64,000 nucleotides of DNA, taken from assembly GCF_031177825.1 (NCBI RefSeq), contig NZ_JAPSKE010000005.1:303792-367791 (forward strand). The letters run 5' to 3'. The notes under the pieces are model-generated. The model saw only the letters and a program-made list of their open reading frames with translations. It was not told where the DNA came from and did not search any database. The translations under genes were made by a program, and so were the position numbers. This document shows, in pieces, positions 34,289 to 42,901 of this stretch (its first letter is position 1; each line of letters begins with the position of its first letter). The DNA is from Paenibacillus sp. (GTDB taxonomy: Bacteria > Bacillota > Bacilli > Paenibacillales > YIM-B00363).

Positions 34289-34311
34289 AATAGTTGCATT
34301 TGACAACTATT
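34289..34311. promoter_or_regulatory. Candidate MarR-type operator 3, upstream of the sigma factor
   Basis: AATAGTTG-N7-CAACTATT is a perfect 8-bp dyad whose core TTGCATTTGACAA differs from operators 1 and 2 (TTGCATTTTGCAA) at two bases, and whose right arm CAACTATT is also present beside operator 1. A - strand TATAAT at 34283-34288 abuts it, so binding would block the sigma promoter. Confidence 0.6.
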
Positions 34312-34350
34312 GTTTTATATAAACAAATCGGAAACCTCCCGACAGTCTAC

Positions 34351-34398
34351 GAAAAAAGCTCCCCCCCGCGCAGCCGATGCTGCGAAAGGAGAAGCCCT
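34351..34398 (-). terminator. Terminator of the secreted GH38 gene
   Basis: On the - strand, CGCAGC-ATCG-GCTGCG inside GCTTCTCC ... GGGGGGAGC is followed by six T, about 30 bases after the stop at 34427. Confidence 0.75.
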
Positions 34399-34426
34399 TT
34401 ACGGAAAAGAGAGTGTTCGACATATT

Positions 34427-37400
34427 TTAGAAGCTTTCGATTTCCGACAACCCGACGTTGCTTCCCGCTCCGCCAGTCACCTCAAATTTGACCCACTTGA
34501 CGGTTTTACGATCAAATATGATTTCTTTAACGGTTCCATCCTCCGGGATCCCGGTGACCGGTATGCTGCTGCCGTCGCTGAAGCGAAGCACGCCGGACAG
34601 CGCGTTGTCCGCCAAATTGATCCGGTCGTACAACCGTATGCGGTCGATCGTTACAAGTTCGTTCCAATTCAATTGAATCCAGGGGGTCGCTTCGCCGCTC
34701 GACGCCCACTCCCCGTTATCGTGGTATCCGACCACGCCGTCGGCCGCTCTCGCCGAACCGTAGTGATCGTTGTATTGCGAGGATGCCGTGATCGTCGCCT
34801 CCCTGGCGCGGTTGGCGGCCTCGACCATTCGAAGCTCCGACAATCCGACGTGGGTCCCGCTTCCCTCGGTTACCTGAAACTTCATCCAGGAAACCGCCTT
34901 GCTCGGAAACGTTACTGCCTTGCCCGCCCCATCGTTCGGGATGTCCGACACGTCGATAACCGATCCGTCGCTGAACGTGAACGTCCCGCCGCTTGCGTGA
35001 TCCTGCAGGTTGACCCGGTCGTAAATAACGACTTCGTTGATGAGCTTCAGACCCGGCCAATCCAGGCGGATCCACGGGAGTCCCTCCCCGTTCGACGCCC
35101 ATTCACCGCGGCCGTGAACGCCGATCACGCCGTCCGCCGCCTTGGCCGCGCCATAGTCCTCGTTAAATTCCGACGAGGCGGTTACGAGTTCGCCCGTATT
35201 CCCTCCTTCCCGGAACGCTTCGATTTCGGAGAGCCCCACATTGGCGCCGGAACCGCCGGTGACTTGCACCTTCAACCAGCGTACCGTCTTCGGATCGAAG
35301 CTGACCTCTTTGAACGCCCCATCCGCAGGAATGCCCACGACCGGAATCTGGGTACCGTCGCTGAAATAGACGGACGCAGTCACGGAATTGTCGTACAAGT
35401 TTTGCCGGTCGTACAACTTGATCGAACGGATGGTTACGTCCGACTCCCAATCCAGTCGAATCCATGGATTCAGTTCGCCGTTCGACGCCCATTCGCCGGC
35501 TCCATGCACGCCGGTCACCCCATCGATCGTCTTTGCGGCTCCATATTCCGGGCTAAATTCGGAAGATGCGGTCGCAACGGCAAGCGGAGCGATGTTGCTT
35601 CCCGATATTTCAAGCGGGAACGTGGCGACGGATGCGGCATTGCCAGGCGCGGATTCGTTGCCGAGTACGTCATATGCCGTGACCGCATAAGTATACGTCC
35701 GTCCTCCTTGGAGACCGGTGTCCAAGTAACTCGTGAAATTCGCTTTCAGATCAGCGATCGGTTCGCCGTTCCGATAAATTTTGTAACCTTGCAGATGTAC
35801 ATTATCTGAGGAAGGGACCCAGGACAACGATATTCTCGAATGACTTTGCGCGAACGCCTGCAGCGCTTCGGGAACCGAAGGCGCCTCTGTATCCGTAATG
35901 ACGCCTTCCGACGCCTCAGCGGCATCCGAGTAACCGCCTTTCGCTCCGCTCTTGACCGCGCGCACCCTGTAATAATAGTCGTGCTCCATCTCGGAGACGA
36001 CCTGTTCATCGAAGTATCCGTTCGTCGTCACCGAGGCGACATAATGGCCCGGACCGGGGACGAAGTCGGCGCTCGTGCCCCGGAACACCTCGTAATGCGA
36101 CAATCGTTCATCGGCGACATCGTTCCAGGTCACATGCGTCCCGACTGCATTCGACACCGCGGATGCGCCTTGCACCTGTTCCGGCGGCTGTCCGTGAAGA
36201 ATGCGGATCGTCACCCAGTCGTGACCTTGGATCTCGAACGTGACGAACCGCCCTTCCGCAAGGTCAAGCGGCCCGATATCGTTCTCCACCATATCGGTTC
36301 GAATCGCATGGGAAGGGGCGAATGCGTTCAGATCGACGGTCACGGTCGTGTCTTCGCCTAACGTTTCGTTGAAACGTAGAATGACCCCCTCCCCGTTCGC
36401 CTCCGCCAGCTTCGCGGTCGTAAGGACGACGTTGTCCCGATCGATCGGGATAAATTGCCCCTCGGACGTACGGAGGGATCCTTCCGGCTGCGCTTCCTTG
36501 ATCATGACGCCGCGCAGCGCAAGGTTGGCCTGCATGCCGAATCGATCCGCGCGCCCCGACTCCCAATCCCCTCCCTCGTGAGAAGCGATCGAATAGCGGA
36601 AGGTCACCGGCCCCGGCTGCGTCTTCTGGAAATTGACGTGCCACTTGTTGTTGAAGACGAAGCTATAGATCCACGGTTTCTCCGTATTGTAATCCCAAGG
36701 TCCGAGCGCAGACCTTCTCTCGCCGTACTGCACGATCGGGTTGGAAATCGGCGAGAAGGTGATGCCGTACCCCTCCTGATCGGATGCGTCGATCCAGCGA
36801 TTGACCGTGTAATACGCCGTGCTGGAAGACAAAAACTGCTCGTTCTCCGGATGGGTAATATCCGTCCGCACATAAGGCCTCATGTCCCCGCTCGGCATTT
36901 CATGGCGAAGCATAAAGTTCGGCATGCGAAGCGGGAACGTAAAGAACCCTTCTTCGTCCTGCGTCGCGTACGACGGCGCGTCCTCCTTCACGACGTCGTT
37001 CACGATATCGATACGAGGCAAATCCTCGTACAGGATCACCTGACGTCGCATATCCCTCACGCCGACGGAAGCGCCGTCCGCGGTCATCGTACCGAGCACG
37101 GGACCGATTTCGCCGGTCAACTCCGCCTTCGGCACCGTATGCTCGGTGTATACATCGTGGCTCATCTTCTTCGTCGTGAAATAGACGAACTCATTCAATT
37201 GATACGGGGATGCGGGATCCACCATTTCCCGATTGCCGTTCTGCTTATCGAGAATGCTGGAAATCGCCCCCGTTTCGTCGAACGTGATTTTGTAAAATCG
37301 GTTCTCCAACGTATCGGCGGTCGCAACGATGCTGCTTGCGAACGACGGCTCGCTCGCGCTCTCTTCGATCGCGAACGTCTTGTACCCGAGTCCCGGCACG

Positions 37401-39154
37401 CCGGAAGCGACGAAGACAATCGAACCGTCGTCCGTCTTCTGGTACTTCACCGGCTGTCCCGTTTCTTGATCAATGAGCTGGAATCGGTCCGGGAAGCCGT
37501 CGCCGGGCATGGCGACCACATCCGATCGTTCCCAGCTAAGCGCGTTATAGACGGCAATGGATTTTCGCGTAGCAGCGATCTGGGTGCTAATCAACTCTAG
37601 AGACCGATCCAATACGCGATTCGCCAACGTATCGCTCGCGATCGCGGTATTCCGCTTCCACCTCCATTGATCGTCCGGCTGCGGAATTTCATTCCCCCAT
37701 GTATGTTCGTCGTACAAAATCATGTTTCGATAGGCGTCGGCCAGCTCCCGATACGGGTACTTCGCGCCATCCACGAGGGCGTTCGCCAGCGTTGCGTAGA
37801 GCTCGGCGGCCGGCAGCTTGTCATGGTTTTGTTTATTCAACGCGGTCTCGTAAGCGGTAGAGGAGACGCCGTAGTTCCACCAATCCTCCATCGTACCTTT
37901 GAAAACGGGAATCTCGTCGCTGTATCGCTCCGACACATAGGAGAAGAAATCGTCGACCGTCGAACTTATAATTTGCGGGAAAACGTAATTTCGGCCTTGC
38001 GCATCCGTCTTCGCATTCAGGAACGCGATATTGTCTTTCACGGCCGCCGTAATCCCTTGATTATCGTAAGGCGTCGTGAAGTCCGCAATGATCGCATCGT
38101 ACGGGTAATCGCCCCTATGGTAGCTCATCAGGCGTTCTGTAATTTTCCTATCGGGAACGTTCGGATCCGAATTTCGGAAATCGAATGCGTCGGTGGCATA
38201 ATGACCGTAGTTGTACGTTAAGATCCGGTTGTCCGGGTTCTGACCCTCATAGTAAAACAACTCGGGATAGGGCTCGAGCGGGTAAGGATTTTGCCGCAGC
38301 ATCGCATAGCGAACGCCCGACGCGACGAAGGCGTCGATCGCCGCCCATGACATGCCCGGACTATCGGTCATATACAACACCTTGTTGGAGGAGACGCCCA
38401 GCTTGTCTTGCAGATGCCTCTCCGAATAGTACTGCATGCGGGCAAGCTCTTCCGTACCGAGCCCCCCGTACACGGAATGCACATAGTTGGACGGATAGGT
38501 CAGCGTTCCTTCTCGCAATCTTGCTTTCGCCGTCTCGATCCAGTCGGCATCCTTCGCGCTCCATGCCGAATCGTGAAGCATATAAGACGCTTCGATCGGG
38601 TATGTAAACCGATCGTTCGGCTCTCGCCCCTCCGTTTCTTCAATATACCCTAGCGCATCGTCGAGGTACCCCGGCCAGACATCCTCCAAGAGCTCTTCCT
38701 GACCGTGGGTATACCCGATGTCTAGATGCATATCGTGCGCGACGTACACTTTCCAATGTCGAACTTTCCTCTGTTCGACCGTAAGCGAGGCGATCGGCGC
38801 TCCTTGACCTTGCCTATTAAAATACAGCTCGAACGTGACCTCGTCGCCGTCGCGCTCCAGCTCAACGACATAGACGCTTACTTCGTTCCTTCCTTCGGTA
38901 AGCGCCGGGATCTCTTGCATGTAAGGCGCCTTGCCTTCCACCGTAATTTTCACCCAAGCATCGGCTTTCGCGCCATTCCCCTTCTCGATGAAGAGCTTCG
39001 TCTCCGACTTCAGGACGCCGCCGTCGTCGACGATCCATGGGGTTTGGACGACGTCGACGATGGAGACTTTCGATGCGAACGCTTTCGGCGGAGACAAGGG
39101 AAGCATCGAGAAGACTACTAGAAGCGGTAGTACGAAACGGATTTTTTCGACCAT
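34427..39154 (-). CDS. Secreted multidomain GH38 alpha-mannosidase-like enzyme
   Basis: 1575 residues from ATG 39154 (GGAGG ten bases upstream; an in-frame start at 39208 would mask the signal peptide). Signal peptide 1-28 (PPKAFA). A beta domain (about 30-130) precedes the GH38 catalytic part (about 130-480) with the zinc ligands H143 and D145 (HDMHLDIGYTHG), a candidate nucleophile in YMTDSPGMSW and the DEHTWG zinc histidine. Beta-sandwich domains (about 480-985), two fibronectin type III domains (about 988-1180) and three similar F5/8-type carbohydrate-binding modules (about 1185-1575, each with WASxGExxPWIxLxW) follow. It should cleave alpha-mannosides outside the cell and supply the importer encoded upstream. 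Last gene of the locus. Confidence 0.92.
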   Translation of the reverse strand: MVEKIRFVLPLLVVFSMLPLSPPKAFASKVSIVDVVQTPWIVDDGGVLKSETKLFIEKGNGAKADAWVKITVEGKAPYMQEIPALTEGRNEVSVYVVELERDGDEVTFELYFNRQGQGAPIASLTVEQRKVRHWKVYVAHDMHLDIGYTHGQEELLEDVWPGYLDDALGYIEETEGREPNDRFTYPIEASYMLHDSAWSAKDADWIETAKARLREGTLTYPSNYVHSVYGGLGTEELARMQYYSERHLQDKLGVSSNKVLYMTDSPGMSWAAIDAFVASGVRYAMLRQNPYPLEPYPELFYYEGQNPDNRILTYNYGHYATDAFDFRNSDPNVPDRKITERLMSYHRGDYPYDAIIADFTTPYDNQGITAAVKDNIAFLNAKTDAQGRNYVFPQIISSTVDDFFSYVSERYSDEIPVFKGTMEDWWNYGVSSTAYETALNKQNHDKLPAAELYATLANALVDGAKYPYRELADAYRNMILYDEHTWGNEIPQPDDQWRWKRNTAIASDTLANRVLDRSLELISTQIAATRKSIAVYNALSWERSDVVAMPGDGFPDRFQLIDQETGQPVKYQKTDDGSIVFVASGVPGLGYKTFAIEESASEPSFASSIVATADTLENRFYKITFDETGAISSILDKQNGNREMVDPASPYQLNEFVYFTTKKMSHDVYTEHTVPKAELTGEIGPVLGTMTADGASVGVRDMRRQVILYEDLPRIDIVNDVVKEDAPSYATQDEEGFFTFPLRMPNFMLRHEMPSGDMRPYVRTDITHPENEQFLSSSTAYYTVNRWIDASDQEGYGITFSPISNPIVQYGERRSALGPWDYNTEKPWIYSFVFNNKWHVNFQKTQPGPVTFRYSIASHEGGDWESGRADRFGMQANLALRGVMIKEAQPEGSLRTSEGQFIPIDRDNVVLTTAKLAEANGEGVILRFNETLGEDTTVTVDLNAFAPSHAIRTDMVENDIGPLDLAEGRFVTFEIQGHDWVTIRILHGQPPEQVQGASAVSNAVGTHVTWNDVADERLSHYEVFRGTSADFVPGPGHYVASVTTNGYFDEQVVSEMEHDYYYRVRAVKSGAKGGYSDAAEASEGVITDTEAPSVPEALQAFAQSHSRISLSWVPSSDNVHLQGYKIYRNGEPIADLKANFTSYLDTGLQGGRTYTYAVTAYDVLGNESAPGNAASVATFPLEISGSNIAPLAVATASSEFSPEYGAAKTIDGVTGVHGAGEWASNGELNPWIRLDWESDVTIRSIKLYDRQNLYDNSVTASVYFSDGTQIPVVGIPADGAFKEVSFDPKTVRWLKVQVTGGSGANVGLSEIEAFREGGNTGELVTASSEFNEDYGAAKAADGVIGVHGRGEWASNGEGLPWIRLDWPGLKLINEVVIYDRVNLQDHASGGTFTFSDGSVIDVSDIPNDGAGKAVTFPSKAVSWMKFQVTEGSGTHVGLSELRMVEAANRAREATITASSQYNDHYGSARAADGVVGYHDNGEWASSGEATPWIQLNWNELVTIDRIRLYDRINLADNALSGVLRFSDGSSIPVTGIPEDGTVKEIIFDRKTVKWVKFEVTGGAGSNVGLSEIESF

Positions 39155-39261
39155 ACATAAATAACCTCCTTCGATTCTGCAACCTACCCTACCGTTGCAA
39201 TCTATCATTCATGGTAAGTAGCCGAACGTTGGAGGTAAATCTCAATATTTTGCGATATACA

Positions 39262-40962
39262 TCAGATTTCTACGATAGGGATCGTAACGCGGACCCGAGT
39301 CCAGCATCCGGGCTCGCTTGCGACCGTGATGCCGTACTCGTTCCCGTACTGAATGCGAATCCGCTCCTGAACGTTGCGAAGACCGTACCCTCTCGACTGC
39401 TTGACCAGTACTTCGTCGACGACGTCGGGCGGGATCCCCGGCCCGTTATCCTCGACAACGAAGACAAGCGTATTCCGATTCTCGCCCACTTGTCCGCTGA
39501 TTCGCAGCGCCCCCCTGCCGGATCGCTTCTGATCGATGCCGTGTTCGATCGCATTTTCCACGAGCGGCTGCAGGACGAGCTTAATCATGCGCCGCTCGGC
39601 GATCCCCTCGTCGACCTCGTATACGACATCGAAATTGTAATCGTGCATAATCAATTGCATCTCGAGATAGGACTTCGTGTTCAGCAATTCTTCTCTGACG
39701 AGGATATGGTCCTTGCCCTGATTCAGCGTCGTACGATAGAACGTGGACAGAATCCCGGCCACCCGGCTGATCTCCTCCGCCCCGACGTCGATGGCCTTCC
39801 AATTGATGACGGATAAAGAATTATAGAGAAAATGGGGATTAATTTGAGCTTGGAGCGCCCTCAGCTCGGCCTCTCGTTGGGTAATCTTGCTTTTGTAACC
39901 TTCCTCGATCAACAGGTTGATGCTCGCCAGCATCTTGCCGAAGCGGGACTCCAGCTCTCCGATCTCGTCGCCCGCATGAACCTTCAAATTAATCGTCAGC
40001 GTGCCTTCCTCGACCAACTGCATCTTATGGTTAAGGCGCTGAATTCTCCGTACGAATACGCGGGAGAAAATCCAGATGATCAGCAATAACACGGCGACGC
40101 TGATCCCTTCGATAATCATAGTCGCCCGAATGATCCTCCATGGACTGATCGTCAACGCCTCGGCGGGCACGATCATGGACAAGGACCACTTCGACTCCCT
40201 CAGCTCGCGATGCAGCCAGAGGTATCCCGGAAGCTCCCCGCCACCTCCTTGAAGCCGCTGATCGACCAGCTCGGCCGCGTCGAACGTCGCGCCCGAGTCC
40301 GGCTGCGTCGCGTATACGACCTTCCCTTGGGGATCGGTAATGACCGCAACGGCTTCCTTGAGATCGGAGAGATCCAAGGAGTTGGACAGAAAGCTCGGAA
40401 CCAGTTCGACATAGACTAGGTTCTTTTTCTCGTAATTCACGTCCCCGAAGATGCGCCTGACGCCGAACACCTTGCCGCCCTCGACATACCAGTGCGTGTC
40501 GAGCGTCTGCATGGCGTCTTTATACCACGCCTCATGCTCCACGGTAGCGATCGGCATGATCGAATTCATGCGCTGGGTCAAGTTATTTTCGGTGTAAATA
40601 ATGATCCGCTGGATGTCGCTGTTGAGGAATGTCGCGGTATTGATCAGCGGGTCGACGGTTTCCTGCAGATCGACGTACATCGCATAGTAGCTGGTGTATT
40701 CCACGTTGAAAATATGGGAGAAATTCGGGTTATAACTGATCAATTCGATCGCCGAATTAAAGCGTTGCAGTTTGTAGCTCAGGTTATCGTCGATTTTCCT
40801 TAGATTATCTTGCAATACGATATGAGCCTGCTCCAGCTGAACCTTCTTGGACTGTTGATAGGAATAGACGCCCAGAATCGTGAGCGGAATTAAGACCACG
40901 GCCAGATAAGAAACGAACAGTTTATGCCTCAGCTTCATCGAATGAATCCAGTTCGCAAGCAA
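39262..40962 (-). CDS. Membrane sensor histidine kinase, YesM family
   Basis: 566 residues, TTG start at 40962. Membrane helix about 15-35, extracellular sensor about 40-275, second helix about 280-300, HAMP about 300-350, His_kinase domain with H377 in QINPHFLYNSLSVI and an ATPase domain (IENAIEHG, DNGPGI, YGLRNVQERI). It should sense the mannoside ligand and phosphorylate the AraC-type regulator at 44706-46256; the two flank the three transporter genes. The 107-bp gap to the secreted GH38 gene has no clear terminator, so read-through is possible. Confidence 0.93.
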   Translation of the reverse strand: MLANWIHSMKLRHKLFVSYLAVVLIPLTILGVYSYQQSKKVQLEQAHIVLQDNLRKIDDNLSYKLQRFNSAIELISYNPNFSHIFNVEYTSYYAMYVDLQETVDPLINTATFLNSDIQRIIIYTENNLTQRMNSIMPIATVEHEAWYKDAMQTLDTHWYVEGGKVFGVRRIFGDVNYEKKNLVYVELVPSFLSNSLDLSDLKEAVAVITDPQGKVVYATQPDSGATFDAAELVDQRLQGGGGELPGYLWLHRELRESKWSLSMIVPAEALTISPWRIIRATMIIEGISVAVLLLIIWIFSRVFVRRIQRLNHKMQLVEEGTLTINLKVHAGDEIGELESRFGKMLASINLLIEEGYKSKITQREAELRALQAQINPHFLYNSLSVINWKAIDVGAEEISRVAGILSTFYRTTLNQGKDHILVREELLNTKSYLEMQLIMHDYNFDVVYEVDEGIAERRMIKLVLQPLVENAIEHGIDQKRSGRGALRISGQVGENRNTLVFVVEDNGPGIPPDVVDEVLVKQSRGYGLRNVQERIRIQYGNEYGITVASEPGCWTRVRVTIPIVEI

Positions 40963-41036
40963 ACGCCTTTCCGCCTTTCCTGTCGCATTCCGACCTTAAC
41001 CAATTCCCCTCGCAGCGTCGAATTCCTTCATTTTCT

Positions 41037-41924
41037 TTATTCCTTCACCGCGCCGAGAACGATGCCGCTCACGAAGTATTTCTGCAGGAACGGATAGATG
41101 AGCAGTATCGGCACCATAGACACCATGACCTTGGCGGAATTGAGCAGTTGGCTCGACATATTCGTCAACCGTTTGATTTCTTCGGGGTCCGTCGTATTCA
41201 TGATCGAGTTGACGCTGATGATGAGCTGCTGAATGTAGGTTTGCAGCGGCCAGTTCTCCTTCGAATTCATCAGAATCATGCCGTCGAAGAAGGCGTTCCA
41301 ATGCCCGACGATCGAAAACAACGTCACAGTGGCGAGCGCCGGCAACGAGGTCGGGACGAAGATGGCGAAGAGCGTCTTCCAGGGTCCCGCTCCGTCCATA
41401 TTCGCCGCTTCCTCCAGCTCTTTCGGAATGCCCCGGAAGAAATTCATGAGCAGGATGACGTTAAACACGGGAACGGCGGTCGGCAGCACGAGCGCCCAGA
41501 GCGTATTGAGCAAGCCCATCGAGTAGATCGTCATATACCAAGGAATCAAACCGCCGTTGAACAGCATACAGAAAATGACAAACCACATATACACGTTCCG
41601 GCCGGGGAACAGCTTGGCGGACTTGGACAGCGGATACGCCATAAGGATCGTAATGATAAAGTTGATCGCTCCCCCGAGCAGCACGCGCTGCACCGACACG
41701 CCGAAGGAAACGAAGAAGCTGCGGTCTCTGAGTATGGACTCGTACGCGTTCAAGTTGAATTCGACCGGCCAGAAGAACACTTGCCCGGACATAGCCGGAA
41801 TTTTCCCGCTGAACGAGATCGCCAGCGTATTGAGCATCGGAGCGATGGACAGAAGCGCAATGAGGCTCAATATCAAATAGATCGTCAGATCGACGAAACG
41901 GTTCGTTCCACGAATCATAGACAT
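41037..41924 (-). CDS. Sugar ABC transporter permease, LplC/YtcP type
   Basis: 295 residues from ATG 41924 behind GGGAG; the upstream TTG at 41939 lies before that site. Six membrane helices, EAA loop EAANMDGAGPWKTLFAIFVPTSLP, C-terminal SGIVLGAVKE, all typical of the LplC subgroup that transports complex or glycan-derived oligosaccharides. It begins 11 bases after the LplB-type gene. Confidence 0.93.
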   Translation of the reverse strand: MSMIRGTNRFVDLTIYLILSLIALLSIAPMLNTLAISFSGKIPAMSGQVFFWPVEFNLNAYESILRDRSFFVSFGVSVQRVLLGGAINFIITILMAYPLSKSAKLFPGRNVYMWFVIFCMLFNGGLIPWYMTIYSMGLLNTLWALVLPTAVPVFNVILLMNFFRGIPKELEEAANMDGAGPWKTLFAIFVPTSLPALATVTLFSIVGHWNAFFDGMILMNSKENWPLQTYIQQLIISVNSIMNTTDPEEIKRLTNMSSQLLNSAKVMVSMVPILLIYPFLQKYFVSGIVLGAVKE

Positions 41925-41935
41925 CGTCACTCCCG

Positions 41936-42826
41936 TCAAAAGATGCGGTAATTAGCGAAGCGGGCGGCAAGGAGGTAAGAGACCGCGATCAAGAGAAAGC
42001 TGACGACGGATTTCAGCAAGCCGACGGCCGTAGCCAAGCCGTACTGGATTTCCAGCAGCCCCGCGCGATACACGTACGTATCGATAATATCTCCCGTCTC
42101 GTAGACGATTGGGTTATACAAATTCAAGATTTGCTCGAACCCTGCGTTCAACACGTTCCCCAGCCCGAGCGTCGCGAGCAGGATGACCGTCGGCAGCAAC
42201 CCGGGAATCGTAATATAGAGCAGGCGTTGGAATCGGCTCGCTCCGTCGATCGCGGCCGCTTCGTATAAATTCGTGTTAATCGAGGTCAGCGCGGCGATAT
42301 AGATGATCGTGTTGAAGCCGAATTCCTTCCATACGTCGCTGGCGACGAGCACGACCCGAAACCAGACGTTGCTCTGCAGGAAGAGAATCGGGTCTCCGCC
42401 GAAAAATTTCACGACTTGGTTGACGACGCCTTCCAAGCTGAGCAGATTGATCAAAATGCCGGAGAGAATGACCCACGACATAAAATGAGGCAAATAGACG
42501 ATCGTCTGCACGATCCGCTTAAACTTCGTGCTGACGACTTCATGAAGCAGCAAGGCGAAGAGGAACGGAGCGGCCATGCCGAAGACGATCTTCAGCGAAG
42601 CGATCACCAGCGTATTGACGAATATCGATCGGCTGTCCGGCAAGGCGAACATGTATTCGAAGTTCTCCCAGCCGATCCACTCCGAACGGAAGATACCGAG
42701 CGTCGGCTGAAAATCTTGAAACGCGATGACGATGCCGAACATCGGAATGACGCTGAAAGCGATCAACAGCAAGATGCCGGGCATCAACATGATGTGGTAG
42801 TTCCGGATAAAGGTCTGGTTTCTCAT
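41936..42826 (-). CDS. Sugar ABC transporter permease, LplB type
   Basis: 296 residues from ATG 42826 behind GGTGG; ATG 42841 lacks a ribosome site. Six membrane helices and the EAA loop EAAAIDGASRFQRLLYITIPGLLP. The sequence PMFGIVIAFQDFQPTLGIF near the N-terminus is characteristic of the LplB subgroup. It follows the binding-protein gene after a stable hairpin (42867-42896). Confidence 0.93.
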   Translation of the reverse strand: MRNQTFIRNYHIMLMPGILLLIAFSVIPMFGIVIAFQDFQPTLGIFRSEWIGWENFEYMFALPDSRSIFVNTLVIASLKIVFGMAAPFLFALLLHEVVSTKFKRIVQTIVYLPHFMSWVILSGILINLLSLEGVVNQVVKFFGGDPILFLQSNVWFRVVLVASDVWKEFGFNTIIYIAALTSINTNLYEAAAIDGASRFQRLLYITIPGLLPTVILLATLGLGNVLNAGFEQILNLYNPIVYETGDIIDTYVYRAGLLEIQYGLATAVGLLKSVVSFLLIAVSYLLAARFANYRIF

Positions 42827-42866
42827 TGCATCGCCACCCATGCGTAAGTTTGTTTCAAGAAGAAGG

Positions 42867-42896
42867 AAGGGGCCGCCACGCGTGCGGGCAGCCCCT
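42867..42896 (-). terminator. Intercistronic hairpin between binding protein and permeases
   Basis: AGGGGCTGCC-N8-GGCGGCCCCTT on the - strand, six bases after the binding-protein stop, followed by a weak pyrimidine run. It is placed like the hairpin at 25012-25034 and probably keeps binding-protein mRNA in excess. Confidence 0.65.
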
Positions 42897-42901
42897 GACG
42901 A

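Noticed and set aside
34460..35620. Three similar DNA blocks of about 390 bp
   Set aside because: They encode the three F5/8-type modules of the secreted GH38, thus protein repeats.
34310..35809. Long + strand open frame of about 500 codons
   Set aside because: It is antisense to the well-supported C-terminal F5/8 modules of the secreted GH38; its product is Arg/Asp/Pro-rich low-sense sequence typical of GC-rich antisense frames.
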